DNA of 64,000 nucleotides from an uncultured Flavobacteriales bacterium (GTDB taxonomy: Bacteria; Bacteroidota; Bacteroidia; Flavobacteriales_D; Sanyastnellaceae). The DNA is taken from the NCBI GenBank assembly GCA_905479115.1, contig CAJQLF010000009.1, positions 46,689 through 110,688 of the forward strand, given 5' to 3'. Positions 8,752 through 18,336 of this stretch are shown here, piece by piece. The position numbers and the translations under genes were made by a program. The first letter of the stretch is position 1. Each line of letters begins with the position of its first letter. The notes under the pieces were generated by a model. The model was not told the origin of the DNA, ran no database searches, and saw nothing but the letters and a program-made list of their open reading frames with translations.

Positions 8752-9498
8752 ATGAAACCAGGAAGCAAAGGCTGGAAAAACCTAATGGCGAAGATGTACG
8801 GAATTGGTGCATCCATTGTAATTATCGGAGCGCTGTTCAAAATTAATCACTACCCATTTGCATCAGAAATGCTGATTGTCGGATTGGGAACGGAAGCAAT
8901 TATTTTCTTCTTTTCAGCTTTTGAGCCGTTGCCACAAGATCCAGACTGGTCATTGGTTTATCCTGAACTCGCAGTTCCTGGAGACGGTCCAAAACCGCCA
9001 ACAAAACAATTGGATGATATGTTGGCCAAGGCGAACATTGACGAGGATTTACTTGGACGTTTGGGAGACGGAATGCGTCACTTAGGTGAACAGGCCTCCA
9101 AGATGGGTAAGGCCGCGGATGTGGGTGCAGCAGCAGAGGACTACTCAGATTCCTTAACCGAAGCGTCGAATCAGGTGAAGGCTCTCGCTGGGAATTATGC
9201 ACAAGTGAGCGAATCATTGACCGGTCTCAAGGACGCGGGTGAAATGGGAGAAACAGTCGGAGCTTCCATGAAGGCGATGTCAGACAACTTGACGTCTCTG
9301 AATGAAATGTACGCAGGTCAACTGCAACAACTGGAAGTGAATAGCGCATTGTACAAAGGCATGGGTGACCTTGTTACGAATTTGAGCGAATCCGTGGAAG
9401 ACACGAAGGCTTACAAGGAGAACATTGCAAAATTGGCCACCAACCTTGCTTCCCTGAATACGGTGTATGCGAATATGCTGAACGCAATGGGTAAATAA
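8752..9498 (+). CDS. gldL: T9SS/gliding motor protein GldL (PorL)
   Basis: This 248-residue inner-membrane protein has two N-terminal transmembrane helices (about residues 16-30 and 38-56) and a long alpha-helical cytoplasmic tail. The intramembrane charged residues that matter in this family are present: Lys30 in ALFKINHYP and Glu48 in GLGTEAIIFFF. GldL assembles as a pentamer around a GldM dimer and uses the proton gradient to drive secretion and gliding. The tail (residues about 90-248) is polar and probably coiled-coil. Its order, gldK then gldL then gldM, is the standard one. Confidence 0.95.
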   Translation: MKPGSKGWKNLMAKMYGIGASIVIIGALFKINHYPFASEMLIVGLGTEAIIFFFSAFEPLPQDPDWSLVYPELAVPGDGPKPPTKQLDDMLAKANIDEDLLGRLGDGMRHLGEQASKMGKAADVGAAAEDYSDSLTEASNQVKALAGNYAQVSESLTGLKDAGEMGETVGASMKAMSDNLTSLNEMYAGQLQQLEVNSALYKGMGDLVTNLSESVEDTKAYKENIAKLATNLASLNTVYANMLNAMGK

Positions 9499-9532
9499 TC
9501 CAGCCATCGACAATCCACTAAAAGATTAGATC

Positions 9533-11248
9533 ATGGCAGGAGGAAAAGAAACACCCAGGCAAAAAATGATCGGTATGATGTACTTAGTACTCACCGCTCT
9601 GCTTGCCTTGAATATTTCCAAAGAAGTCCTCAATGGTTTCGTTAAGGTTGAAAACAGCTTGCGCACTACGCAAGGAACGCTCAACTCCAAAGTCAACGAA
9701 ACCAGCGCAGAACTGGAAACAAAATACCTTCAAAACAAAGAGAAGGTTGAGCCTTTTTACGCGAAGGCACAGGAAATCAATGGCAATTCAGCGGACATCG
9801 TCAGCTACATTACCGAGATGAAAGGCCGCATCATGGCGGCTTCTGCCGGCGACTATACGGAAGCTGGAGAATTGAATCTTGAAGCTTACCTCGGAAAGGA
9901 CGAAAACGGAATGGATACCGTTTTGAATCTGGCTCTGGTTCCGATTAAGGATGAATATCAAAACGTAACCACTTTCGTGGGCATGGCAGAACCGTTAGCT
10001 CCCGAAGAAGGTGAGTGGACTGCCCGAGAATTGAGGATGAAGATGGAATCCTTTCGGGATCAACTCAAAACCACAAGTGTAATCGACAATCAAGGGGTCC
10101 GCAGAGAACTCCCCGACTACCTTAAGGCTCAGTTGGATGAAACCTTCGCCTTTCAGAATGAACTGCAAGAAGAGGACTCAGTAAGCTGGGAACATGCTAA
10201 TTTTTACCACGTTCCTTTAGCTGCAGTTATGCCCCTCATGACCAAAATGACTCTGGACATCCAGGACATTCAAGAGGACATCCTCTCGTGGCTTTTGGGC
10301 TCCGTTGATGCTAAATCTTACAAATTCACGAATTTGATGCCATTGGTGGTTCCCGAAAGCAACTACATCCTCCGTGGAGATTCATTCCGGGCAGATGTTT
10401 TACTCGCAGCTTTCGATGGAACAAACCCGCCTGACATCTACGTCGACAACGACAAATGGAACGGCCGTGACTCTGCCAAACTCGAGTTTGAAGGAATCGA
10501 TGCGTTGCCAATCGGCACAGATGGACTGGGAAAATTACGCATCTCTACGCGCGGAATGTCCCTTGGCGATGCGAACTACAAAGGCTTAATTCGGTTTCAG
10601 GGACCTGATGGAAACACCCAAGAATTCCCGTATTACACGCCGAGTTTTACGGTCGCAGAACCTGCTTTGGTCGTCTCCCCTACCAAGATGAATGTCTTCT
10701 ATCGCGGACTACCCAATCCGGTAGAAATCTCGGTACCTGGTGTCCCTTCAGACAAGGTCGACGTCCGAATTTCTGGCAATCATAAGATTAAAAAGGAATC
10801 CGACGGCACCTTTACAATTACGCCTGGAAGAGATTCCAAGGCGAATGTAACCGTCTCAGCTGAATTACCAGATGGAAGCAAGAAGACCCTCCCAGCAAAG
10901 GAATTCAGGGTCAAGCGAATCCCCGATCCCGCTCCGTTTTTCGTTGGTAAAACTTCCTCAGATCGGACCATCAGTAAACAAGCTCTTATCGGGGCAGATG
11001 GTTTGGGCGCTCAAATGGTCAATTTTGACTTCGACGTGCGAGTCGTCGTGAAAAGCTTCAGCGTATCTGTAAGTCGTGACGGTACCTTGGTCGAAAAAAG
11101 TTCAAATAGCAACCGACTCTCTGCAGAAATGAAGCAACTGTTCAATCGGGTATCCCGAGGCAACGTGGTTTATTTCGAAGACATCATTGTTGGTATGCCT
11201 GATGGAACCGAGCGTCAGGTAGCTGCAATGAAGCTCAAAGTCAACTAA
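9533..11248 (+). CDS. gldM: T9SS/gliding motor protein GldM (PorM)
   Basis: The 571-residue protein has a short cytoplasmic start with the conserved TPRQKMIGMMYLVLTALLAL segment. This contains its single transmembrane helix, immediately followed by NISKEVLNGFVKV. The rest is periplasmic: a helical first domain and then beta-rich domains (for example PALVVSPTKMNVFYRGLPNP) ending in the D4 domain that contacts the GldK/GldN ring. The GldM dimer passes energy from GldL to the outer-membrane-associated ring. It starts 34 bases after the gldL stop. Confidence 0.96.
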   Translation: MAGGKETPRQKMIGMMYLVLTALLALNISKEVLNGFVKVENSLRTTQGTLNSKVNETSAELETKYLQNKEKVEPFYAKAQEINGNSADIVSYITEMKGRIMAASAGDYTEAGELNLEAYLGKDENGMDTVLNLALVPIKDEYQNVTTFVGMAEPLAPEEGEWTARELRMKMESFRDQLKTTSVIDNQGVRRELPDYLKAQLDETFAFQNELQEEDSVSWEHANFYHVPLAAVMPLMTKMTLDIQDIQEDILSWLLGSVDAKSYKFTNLMPLVVPESNYILRGDSFRADVLLAAFDGTNPPDIYVDNDKWNGRDSAKLEFEGIDALPIGTDGLGKLRISTRGMSLGDANYKGLIRFQGPDGNTQEFPYYTPSFTVAEPALVVSPTKMNVFYRGLPNPVEISVPGVPSDKVDVRISGNHKIKKESDGTFTITPGRDSKANVTVSAELPDGSKKTLPAKEFRVKRIPDPAPFFVGKTSSDRTISKQALIGADGLGAQMVNFDFDVRVVVKSFSVSVSRDGTLVEKSSNSNRLSAEMKQLFNRVSRGNVVYFEDIIVGMPDGTERQVAAMKLKVN

Positions 11249-11261
11249 CAATCTCACCCCC

Positions 11262-12122
11262 ATGAGTAAGTTCATATCCCCCCTTGTTCTCTGCCTATTC
11301 AGTTGGGCCTTTCTATCGTCCGCTGACGCCCAAGTCTCCAATGTCTTGGATGGAGCGTATGTGAAAGAATCCAACATCACCAAGCGAGTCATCCCTTACC
11401 CGCATTTGCGTGAGGCCGATGTCATGTACACACAGCGCATTTGGCAAGAGATGGACTTGCGCGAGAAAATCAATCACCCTTACTACTATCCTATCAACCC
11501 CATCGCGGATCGGAAGAACCTATTTGATGTGGTGCGGACGGCCTTACTTGTTGAGGGGTCCCTCGTCGCCTATGGAACAGGACCTGCAGGGGATGATGAT
11601 GAATTTCGATACCCGCTCTCCCCCAATCAAGTTGATTCTATGTTGAATCCAACGGTACGATTTGAGAAGTACGATCTAACGACCAATGAACGACTTCCGG
11701 ATAGCATCGGAACTGTTGCGATTCAATCGCAAGCAGTTACACGCTATTTGATTAAAGAAGATTGGATATGGGATCGGCAACGAGGCGAGCGCTATGCCCG
11801 TATTATTGGTATCGCACCCCGCGTTGAGGAATTCGACCAAGATGGTGTTTCCAAGGGCTTCAAGACTCTCTTTTGGCTTTACTACCCCGAATGCCGATAT
11901 GTGCTTGCGAATGCTGACGCTTTCAATCCGATGAATGACGCCCAACGAAGAACGTATGAAGACCTGTTTCAAAAACGCTTCTTCAATAGCTTCATCGTCA
12001 AGGAGTCCAACGTCTACGATCGACCTATTACGGCATATGCGCGTGGCTTAGATGCATTGGCAGAGTCCGAGCGCATCAAGCATGAGTTGTTCCTTCTGGA
12101 ACATGATTTGTGGCATTACTGA
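11262..12122 (+). CDS. gldN: T9SS/gliding protein GldN (PorN)
   Basis: This 286-residue periplasmic protein has a signal peptide (MSKFISPLVLCLFSWAFLSSADAQ). The conserved GldN body follows: YTQRIWQEMDLREKINHPYYYP, GLDALAESERIKHELFLLEHDLW and an acidic, aromatic middle part (KGFKTLFWLYYPECRY). GldN binds GldK to form the periplasmic ring and the peripheral part of GldM. The gene starts 13 bases after gldM and is followed by a strong intrinsic terminator, so the operon ends here. Confidence 0.95.
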   Translation: MSKFISPLVLCLFSWAFLSSADAQVSNVLDGAYVKESNITKRVIPYPHLREADVMYTQRIWQEMDLREKINHPYYYPINPIADRKNLFDVVRTALLVEGSLVAYGTGPAGDDDEFRYPLSPNQVDSMLNPTVRFEKYDLTTNERLPDSIGTVAIQSQAVTRYLIKEDWIWDRQRGERYARIIGIAPRVEEFDQDGVSKGFKTLFWLYYPECRYVLANADAFNPMNDAQRRTYEDLFQKRFFNSFIVKESNVYDRPITAYARGLDALAESERIKHELFLLEHDLWHY

Positions 12123-12137
12123 TACAGATCTCACTGC

Positions 12138-12171
12138 AAAAAAGCCGGCTCTTTGGATCCGGCTTTTTTTT
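12138..12171 (+). terminator. intrinsic terminator after gldN
   Basis: AAAAAAGCCGG (12138-12148) pairs perfectly with CCGGCTTTTTT (12159-12169) around a 10-base loop and runs into a T tract. It lies 16 bases after the gldN stop and closes the porP-gldKLMN cluster. The A-rich 5' arm means it could also act on the other strand. Confidence 0.9.
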
Positions 12172-12200
12172 GGCTCACTCCTGAGCGACCTTTGCCGCCC

Positions 12201-14165
12201 ATGTTAAGCATTTCCAACCTATCTGTTCACTTCGGACAACGGACACTCTTCGAAAACATCGATTTATTTATCGGGCAACGCGAACGTGTTGGATTGGTCG
12301 GTAGAAATGGTGCTGGGAAATCTACGCTGCTCAAAATAATATCTGGCCTTCAATCTCCAACCCAAGGCAACGTGAGCATGCCCAAGGATGCCCAAATCGG
12401 CTACCTCCCGCAGGAAATGCAGCACAATGAAAACGCGACCATCCTGGAAGAGGCAATGGCAGCTTTTGAAGAGACCCAGCGATTGGAGGAACGCGTCGAC
12501 GCTCTGACCAAAGAGTTGTCCGAACGCACCGATTACGAAAGCCTGGAATACACCCGACTTATAGAGGATTTGACCTCCGCGAACGAACGCATCGATCTGT
12601 TAGGTGGAGCTTCCCAAGAGGAGCAAGTTCAGCGAATTCTCCAGGGCCTCGGCTTCATGGCAAGCGATATGTCCCGTACCATGAGTGAATTCTCGGGTGG
12701 TTGGAAGATGCGTGTTGAACTGGCAAAGCTCCTGCTCCGAAGCCCTGAATTGCTGCTGTTGGATGAGCCGACCAACCACCTGGATCTCGAAAGCATTCAA
12801 TGGCTGGAATCGTTTTTACAGCAAAGTGGAAGCTCGATTCTGCTTATTTCGCATGATCGTGCTTTCCTGGATAACCTTACAACGCGTACAATTGAGATTA
12901 CCCCCATCAAACTCTTTGACCACAAATCGAGTTATACCAAATACCAGGTTTGGCGAGAGGACGAAAGAATGCGCCAAGAACAGGCCTTCAAAAATCAACA
13001 GAAGTACATTGAAGAGACGGAGGTTCTGATCAATAAGTTTCGGGCGAAAAAGAACAAAGCTGCCTTTGCGCAGTCCCTTATCAAAAAGCTTGATAAACTA
13101 GAACGCATTGAAGTGGATGCGTCGGACAAAGCTGACCTCCGATTTCGCTTCCCTGCCGCACCTCGCTCTGGAAAAGTAAGCATCGAAGCAAAACAGCTAA
13201 GCAAGTCATTCGGCGATCTCGAGGTATTCCAGAACGTCGACTTCATCCTACCAAGAAAACAGAAGGTGGCCTTGGTGGGGAAAAACGGAGCAGGAAAGAC
13301 GACGCTCACACGGATCTTCATGAAAATGGAGGCCGCTCAAGGCAGCATGACCATTGGTCACAATGTAGACATTGGCTACTATGCACAGAACCAAGCAGAA
13401 GAACTCGATGGAAATCTCACCGTCTTCGAAACACTGGATGAGGTCGCGGTTGGAGAGATTCGGAAACGATTGCGTTCCATTCTGGGTTCTTTTCTATTCT
13501 CCGGCGAGGATGCGGATAAAAAAGTCCGGGTGCTTTCTGGCGGCGAAAAGGCACGCCTAGCCCTCTGTAAATTATTGCTCCATCCGTATAATTTACTCAT
13601 CCTCGATGAGCCAACCAATCACTTGGATATTCGTGCAAAAGAAGTGCTAAAAGGAGCACTGAAAGCTTACGATGGTACACTCATCATCGTTTCCCATGAC
13701 CGGGATTTCTTGTCTGACCTCACCGAAATGGTCTATGAGGTTACCCCCAATGGACTCAAACAGTATATAGGTGACATCAAGCAATTTCTTCACGAAAAAC
13801 ACGCCACGAGCATCAGAGCATACGAGTCCAAAAAGGGATCAACGGTGGCCAATCCAGGTGCCGCCACGTCCAACAAAAAACAAGATACTACTACGAATAA
13901 AGAAACTTATTCAGCTCGCAAAGAACGGGAACGAACAGAGCGTAAGCTCAAGAATGCGATCAAGAAGTACGAAACTCGGGTTCAAGAAAAGGAAGCAGAA
14001 ACCAAGCTATTGGACACAGAAATGGCCTCCATTGATGCCAATGACCGACAAAAGCTCACCGAACTCGCCTACCAATATGAGGCCGTTCAACAAGCGCTCT
14101 ACGATGCCATAGAAAAATGGACCAAAGCCACCGAGCAGTTAGAATCACTGCCAAAAAATGTGTGA
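12201..14165 (+). CDS. ABC-F family ATPase (Uup/YdiF-like)
   Basis: The 654-residue soluble protein has two ABC domains and no membrane segments. Domain 1 has Walker A GRNGAGKST, signature FSGGWKMRVELAKLL and Walker B LLLLDEPTNHLDLES. Domain 2 has GKNGAGKTTL, LSGGEKARLALCKLL and LLILDEPTNHLDIRA. A linker rich in K, R, E and Q (about residues 245-320) separates them, as in ABC-F translation factors that bind the ribosomal E site. The C-terminal 100 residues are a charged coiled coil like the Uup DNA-binding or RNA-binding tail. The ATG at 12201 (MLSISNLSVHFG) was chosen over an upstream in-frame start inside the terminator. Which ABC-F subgroup it belongs to is uncertain. Confidence 0.92.
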   Translation: MLSISNLSVHFGQRTLFENIDLFIGQRERVGLVGRNGAGKSTLLKIISGLQSPTQGNVSMPKDAQIGYLPQEMQHNENATILEEAMAAFEETQRLEERVDALTKELSERTDYESLEYTRLIEDLTSANERIDLLGGASQEEQVQRILQGLGFMASDMSRTMSEFSGGWKMRVELAKLLLRSPELLLLDEPTNHLDLESIQWLESFLQQSGSSILLISHDRAFLDNLTTRTIEITPIKLFDHKSSYTKYQVWREDERMRQEQAFKNQQKYIEETEVLINKFRAKKNKAAFAQSLIKKLDKLERIEVDASDKADLRFRFPAAPRSGKVSIEAKQLSKSFGDLEVFQNVDFILPRKQKVALVGKNGAGKTTLTRIFMKMEAAQGSMTIGHNVDIGYYAQNQAEELDGNLTVFETLDEVAVGEIRKRLRSILGSFLFSGEDADKKVRVLSGGEKARLALCKLLLHPYNLLILDEPTNHLDIRAKEVLKGALKAYDGTLIIVSHDRDFLSDLTEMVYEVTPNGLKQYIGDIKQFLHEKHATSIRAYESKKGSTVANPGAATSNKKQDTTTNKETYSARKERERTERKLKNAIKKYETRVQEKEAETKLLDTEMASIDANDRQKLTELAYQYEAVQQALYDAIEKWTKATEQLESLPKNV

Positions 14166-14184
14166 AAAATTAGATTGAGTGTTG

Positions 14185-14225
14185 AAAACCTCTGTTTAAA
14201 AGTCCCTCAAACAGGAGTTTTTTTT
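14185..14225 (+). terminator. intrinsic terminator after the ABC-F gene
   Basis: AAAACCTCTGTTT (14185-14197) pairs, with one mismatch and one wobble, with AAACAGGAGTTTT and continues into a run of eight T. It lies 20 bases downstream of the ABC-F stop and before the next start at 14263. Confidence 0.75.
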
Positions 14226-14262
14226 GAGCGCCCGATTGAAACTCATTGTCGATTTTCGTCGT

Positions 14263-15204
14263 ATGCAGATAGTGAAGAATTCTCTACTCGTCTTTTTGGT
14301 GTTTTTCGGAGCTCTCCAGGGCAACGCTCAGCAAACACCCCTTTCCGTCGGAATCAACTTTGGCGGGGCGAATTACCTTGGTGAAATCGGTGGCAAATAT
14401 GACCCTCGAGCATCCGTGCTGGACGCAGACATTATCACAACCTCGCCCAGCATCGGTGGGTTCTTGCGTTACGCCGCCAATGACCGTGTGCGTATTTCTG
14501 GGGAAGTCAACTACGTCAAGATCAAACAGGCCGATGTCAACGCGGAAGATCCTGCACGTCAAGCGCGCAACCTCAATTTTCGAAACCGCATGGTCGAATT
14601 CGGTTTCCGGACAGACCTGACGGTGTTTCATATCGCAGATCGCAGCACCAATCGCAATTTCACAAAGCCGGGCAAACTCTTCATCAAAGGCTATGTCTTT
14701 ACCGGAGCCTATGGAGTTCTGCACAATCCACAAGCGCAAATCACGCATGACCCCAATAACGAATGGGAAGATCGTTGGTATGATTTACGCGCGCTTCGAA
14801 CGGAAGGACAGGTTGAAGAATATGCTTCTTTGATCGCAGCCATTCCCTTGGGGCTTGGAATTGAATTCGGTTTGGGATATGGATGGGTCATGGGCATTGA
14901 AGGCTCATGGAGATCCACCTTCACGGATTATCTCGACGACATTTCTGGCATGTACGCCAATCCAGACGTGCTTACGCCGTTGGCTGAGGCCATAAGCTCA
15001 CAATCCAATGAAGCGGTTATTGCCGCCATCGGAGATCCCAGTTCAGGTAACGTCGGTAATCATCAATACAGCGAAGGCGGAACCTACCGGGGAAACCCAC
15101 AATCCAATGACAGCTACGGTACAATTCAATTCACTTTAGCTCGCATCATCGACACGCGCACTTCTTTTGAACGGGCACTCGACCATATTTCGCGCAGGCG
15201 ATAG
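14263..15204 (+). CDS. DUF6089-like outer-membrane beta-barrel protein
   Basis: The 313-residue protein has a signal peptide (MQIVKNSLLVFLVFFGALQGNAQ) and then a predicted beta-barrel starting LSVGINFGGANYLGEIGG. WYDLRALRTEGQ, the IPLGLGIEFGLGYGW strand and RSTFTDYLDDISGMY match the pattern of the DUF6089 family, widespread in Bacteroidota and of unknown function. The C-terminus ends with a strand (YGTIQFTLARII) and a short basic tail. The ATG at 14263 was preferred because the upstream TTG at 14224 lies inside the terminator. It is tail to tail with the rluD-like gene with no bases between the two stop codons. Confidence 0.82.
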   Translation: MQIVKNSLLVFLVFFGALQGNAQQTPLSVGINFGGANYLGEIGGKYDPRASVLDADIITTSPSIGGFLRYAANDRVRISGEVNYVKIKQADVNAEDPARQARNLNFRNRMVEFGFRTDLTVFHIADRSTNRNFTKPGKLFIKGYVFTGAYGVLHNPQAQITHDPNNEWEDRWYDLRALRTEGQVEEYASLIAAIPLGLGIEFGLGYGWVMGIEGSWRSTFTDYLDDISGMYANPDVLTPLAEAISSQSNEAVIAAIGDPSSGNVGNHQYSEGGTYRGNPQSNDSYGTIQFTLARIIDTRTSFERALDHISRRR

Positions 15205-16302
15205 TCAGACGCTCATACCCGCTAAGAAAGCCCGCCATTTTTCCATGACTTCCCGCATATCATCGGGCAATGCTGTTTCGAACTCCATCCACTTTTCTGT
15301 GATGGGATGCTGAAATCCTAAGGTCTTTGCATGCAGCGCTTGTCGCGGCAAACGCACAAAGCAATTATGCAAGAACGCTTGGTACTTGCCTCCTCGAACT
15401 CCCTTCACCGGTCGGTTTCCACCATAAGCTACATCACCAAACAGCGGATGTCCTTTATGCTCTAGGTGAACCCGAATCTGGTGCGTGCGGCCTGTCTCGA
15501 GCTTACACTCCAACAGCGTCACCGGTCCCAATCGCTCCAACACATGATAATGTGTTACCGCATGCTTTCCCTCTTCGCCATCCGGATAAACAGCTTGAAC
15601 CGTGCGATTGCGACGATCCCGACCGATGTGCCCCTCAATGGTTCCATCCAACTCGAGGTCTCCCCACGCCAGCGCGACGTATCGCCGTTCTACCGAGCGT
15701 TCAAAAAATTGATGGCTCAAGGAACTCATAGCCTCCTCTGTTTTGCCTAGCACCATGACACCCGTCGTATCCTTATCTAAACGGTGTACGAGTCCTGGTC
15801 GAGGAATCACATCAGCCGTGAGGTCATTTGCGTAATCTGGCGATGAAGTGTCGGGAGGAAGTTTTACTTGTTGTTGCAACAGGTGGTGTGCGACGCCGTG
15901 CACCAAGGTTCCCGTGTAATTCCCATTGCCTGGATGGACAACGAGACCCGCAGGCTTGTTGATTACAAGCACATGCTCATCTTCAAACAAAACATCCAAG
16001 TCCATCGGTTCAGGCACCAACTCAAACGTCCTAATTGGCTTTGAATACTCAATGGTCACTACGTCGGACGCCTTGACTTTGTGATTTGGTTTGACCGAAA
16101 CACCATTGACCCGCACATACCCGGCTTTGGCCGAGGCTTGCAACCTAGAACGCGACATATTGGAAACCAGGTTCATCACGAACTTATCCACGCGAAGTGG
16201 CTGCTGGCCATCATCGGCGACCAAACGGTGGTGCTCGAAGAGCTCTTCTGAACCGTCTTCGGGTTGATTCACATCCTCGGTTTGATCAGCCATGGCATTC
16301 AT
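15205..16302 (-). CDS. RluA/RluD family 23S rRNA pseudouridine synthase
   Basis: The 365-residue protein has an N-terminal S4 RNA-binding domain (LRVDKFVMNLVSNMSRSRLQ, then VRVNGVSVKPNHKV). The pseudouridine synthase core follows, with the catalytic motif HRLDKDTTGVMVLGKT, whose Asp is the nucleophile. VINKPAGLVVHPG and TGRTHQIRVHLEHKGHPLFGD are the other family motifs. RluD-type enzymes modify the helix 69 loop of 23S rRNA. Paralogues with other targets exist, so the exact sites are inferred. It starts at ATG 16302 (MNAMADQ, alternative 16293) and is the last gene of a minus-strand set with the PASTA and T9SS-sorted proteins. Confidence 0.92.
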   Translation of the reverse strand: MNAMADQTEDVNQPEDGSEELFEHHRLVADDGQQPLRVDKFVMNLVSNMSRSRLQASAKAGYVRVNGVSVKPNHKVKASDVVTIEYSKPIRTFELVPEPMDLDVLFEDEHVLVINKPAGLVVHPGNGNYTGTLVHGVAHHLLQQQVKLPPDTSSPDYANDLTADVIPRPGLVHRLDKDTTGVMVLGKTEEAMSSLSHQFFERSVERRYVALAWGDLELDGTIEGHIGRDRRNRTVQAVYPDGEEGKHAVTHYHVLERLGPVTLLECKLETGRTHQIRVHLEHKGHPLFGDVAYGGNRPVKGVRGGKYQAFLHNCFVRLPRQALHAKTLGFQHPITEKWMEFETALPDDMREVMEKWRAFLAGMSV

Positions 16303-16355
16303 TTTGGGATTCAATAAAGACGATTTATACCTGAGTGTTCTCCGCAACAGATCCT

Positions 16356-18332
16356 TTACTCGAGAAGGAGGCGAACGGATTGACCTGAATCTGAGCGAAG
16401 TAGATACATGCCAGCTGAGAGCGACTCAAGGCTAATCCGGTAAGTCCCTGGCGCGGGCCAAAAACCCGATTGAAGTACTTGACCTGAATTATTATAAAGT
16501 GTCCAGCCCCCTGCATCAGGAATTTCCACCTGCACGGTACCATTTGAAATTGGGTTCGGGTAGGAATGCAATTGCTGCGGATGAGGATTACCAGTCCAAG
16601 CAACATCTGTCCAGGTCTCTTGCTTATTGGCACGCAAAACAGGACGAATCATGACTGAACCTTCAATATCTGAATTGGCCCAAGCGCCACCCAGCCCCAG
16701 TTTATAGTGAAGATGACCCGCATTGGCATTCGTGTTTTTGTCCAGGCCAAAGTTCAATTCCGCATCTCCCGATTGGACCATGCCCACATGGATTGTACCG
16801 CTTACAGGAATCGGATCATCGTATGGATAGTATGCAAACAAATCATACCCATCGTTAAAGTACTGCGGCGTTTGAAACGATTGAAACTCTTGGCTATCGA
16901 CAAGTTCCGCTCCCGGAAAACCTGCACTGTCCTCCCATGCGCGGAGCAAAAACACCTCATCATCAACGTTGGTGTAATAAGGCGTAAAATGTATTGCCAA
17001 ACCCAATAAGGTGTCTGGGACTTCGAGCGAAAAGCCCACAGCCAAACTTGCACCTGCCGCTGTCAAGGCGTATGCTTTCTCCGCTGTCCCATCGTCGTAG
17101 GCAAAGTCATTGAGGAACACCTGTTGAAAGATGATGCTGTCATTATCCGGAACCCCTACCTTTTCTGTGTGCAACAATCCAATGGAACTTTGCCAAACGG
17201 AAACATCCCAAATGGCGCAGCTATCATCGGACGACACGTTGTACGTGTACACCGTTTGCCCATCCTGGTCCGAGCCCAAATAAAGCGGGGTCGTGAATTG
17301 TGATTGAGGAAGGACCTGTGTGTTTTGAAATAAATTTGGGATCACTTCAACCGAATCAATGTAGTCGACCGAAAAGCCCGTCTCGACATTGTCTGATTGG
17401 GTCGCACTTAAGTTTCGTTGCTTCACCACTAAGCTATCCCGCATGTAAAATTCCGGGTTGGGGACAAAGTGATTCCATGGCATCCGGGTGTACTCACGCA
17501 AAAATGTATTCACGGGTTCCACTATCGCAACCTCACTGAACACCTCAAATGTGCTGGGATCGATCTGGTCATCCAGCAGGATGTAATCCAAATGCCACAA
17601 GTCCACATTGCCTCCCAAAGCACCCCAATTGCGGAAGCGGAATTGAAAGTCGTTGTCCAGCCATTGTGCTTCATTGACGGGCACAAATACCCGATCAAAT
17701 TCATCCGTAAAGACCTCAGTAGAGGCCCAGACCTCCGTCCAAAACACTTCGCCCGACACATCGTCCGTAGACTTGAACTCCAAAATTAATTGATCTGTTT
17801 CCGGTTCTGGCGCATTCCCACGCCCCCCGCCTTGAACATAAAACATCAGATGCACGTTGGATTCGGGGAAATATCCATTGAGCGCGATGGGCAAAGAAGT
17901 CAACGTATCTGCCCAACCTGGCGTGTTGACATTTGTGAAACTGTAAGGGTAACCATCGCGGTCCAATCCTTCAAGAGTGGCTGTTCCTATGGTAGGTGGA
18001 TTTAATGCATACGTTTGTGTAATGCGAGCAGACCCCTCTTCCCATCGCTGATACATCTCAAATTCAGCAAAGTCGGGACCGGGCATGGATGGCGTGGAAA
18101 AATCGTCAAAGAACGGCAGCGAAATTGCACCGCCTCGTTCATTTAGGGGATGGCGATGAGCGACCGGTTCGACCCGCTCCTCATGAGAATCCATGGGAAC
18201 CATCAATAAATCGGATTCCCGCTCAGCAGGCACCAAGGACACAGCATTTTGCGCATTGGCTACCGTGAACACCCCCCAAGTCAAGGCGGCAGTGAGAAGC
18301 TCGATTCTACAGGATTTAGTGAACATCTTCAT
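16356..18332 (-). CDS. secreted protein with T9SS type A C-terminal sorting domain
   Basis: The roughly 658-residue protein has a signal peptide (MKMFTKSCRIELLTAALTW, cleaved near VANAQ). After a linker rich in charged residues comes a beta-sandwich-like part beginning ISLPFFDDFSTPSMPGPDF, a pattern seen in many Bacteroidota secreted proteins. The last 75 residues are a type A sorting domain: LHSYPNPISNGTVQVEIP, GWTLYNNSGQVLQSG and SAGMYLLRSDSGQSVRLLLE. The mature protein should therefore cross the outer membrane by the T9SS and be anchored or released. No catalytic motif was seen. Start choice is between ATG 18332 and ATG 18350, which would overlap the PASTA gene. Confidence 0.85.
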   Translation of the reverse strand: MKMFTKSCRIELLTAALTWGVFTVANAQNAVSLVPAERESDLLMVPMDSHEERVEPVAHRHPLNERGGAISLPFFDDFSTPSMPGPDFAEFEMYQRWEEGSARITQTYALNPPTIGTATLEGLDRDGYPYSFTNVNTPGWADTLTSLPIALNGYFPESNVHLMFYVQGGGRGNAPEPETDQLILEFKSTDDVSGEVFWTEVWASTEVFTDEFDRVFVPVNEAQWLDNDFQFRFRNWGALGGNVDLWHLDYILLDDQIDPSTFEVFSEVAIVEPVNTFLREYTRMPWNHFVPNPEFYMRDSLVVKQRNLSATQSDNVETGFSVDYIDSVEVIPNLFQNTQVLPQSQFTTPLYLGSDQDGQTVYTYNVSSDDSCAIWDVSVWQSSIGLLHTEKVGVPDNDSIIFQQVFLNDFAYDDGTAEKAYALTAAGASLAVGFSLEVPDTLLGLAIHFTPYYTNVDDEVFLLRAWEDSAGFPGAELVDSQEFQSFQTPQYFNDGYDLFAYYPYDDPIPVSGTIHVGMVQSGDAELNFGLDKNTNANAGHLHYKLGLGGAWANSDIEGSVMIRPVLRANKQETWTDVAWTGNPHPQQLHSYPNPISNGTVQVEIPDAGGWTLYNNSGQVLQSGFWPAPGTYRISLESLSAGMYLLRSDSGQSVRLLLE

Positions 18333-18336
18333 TCCA

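Noticed and set aside
12153..12200. Upstream in-frame start for the ABC-F gene
   Set aside because: This extension lies within the gldN terminator hairpin, and the ABC domain begins right after the ATG at 12201.
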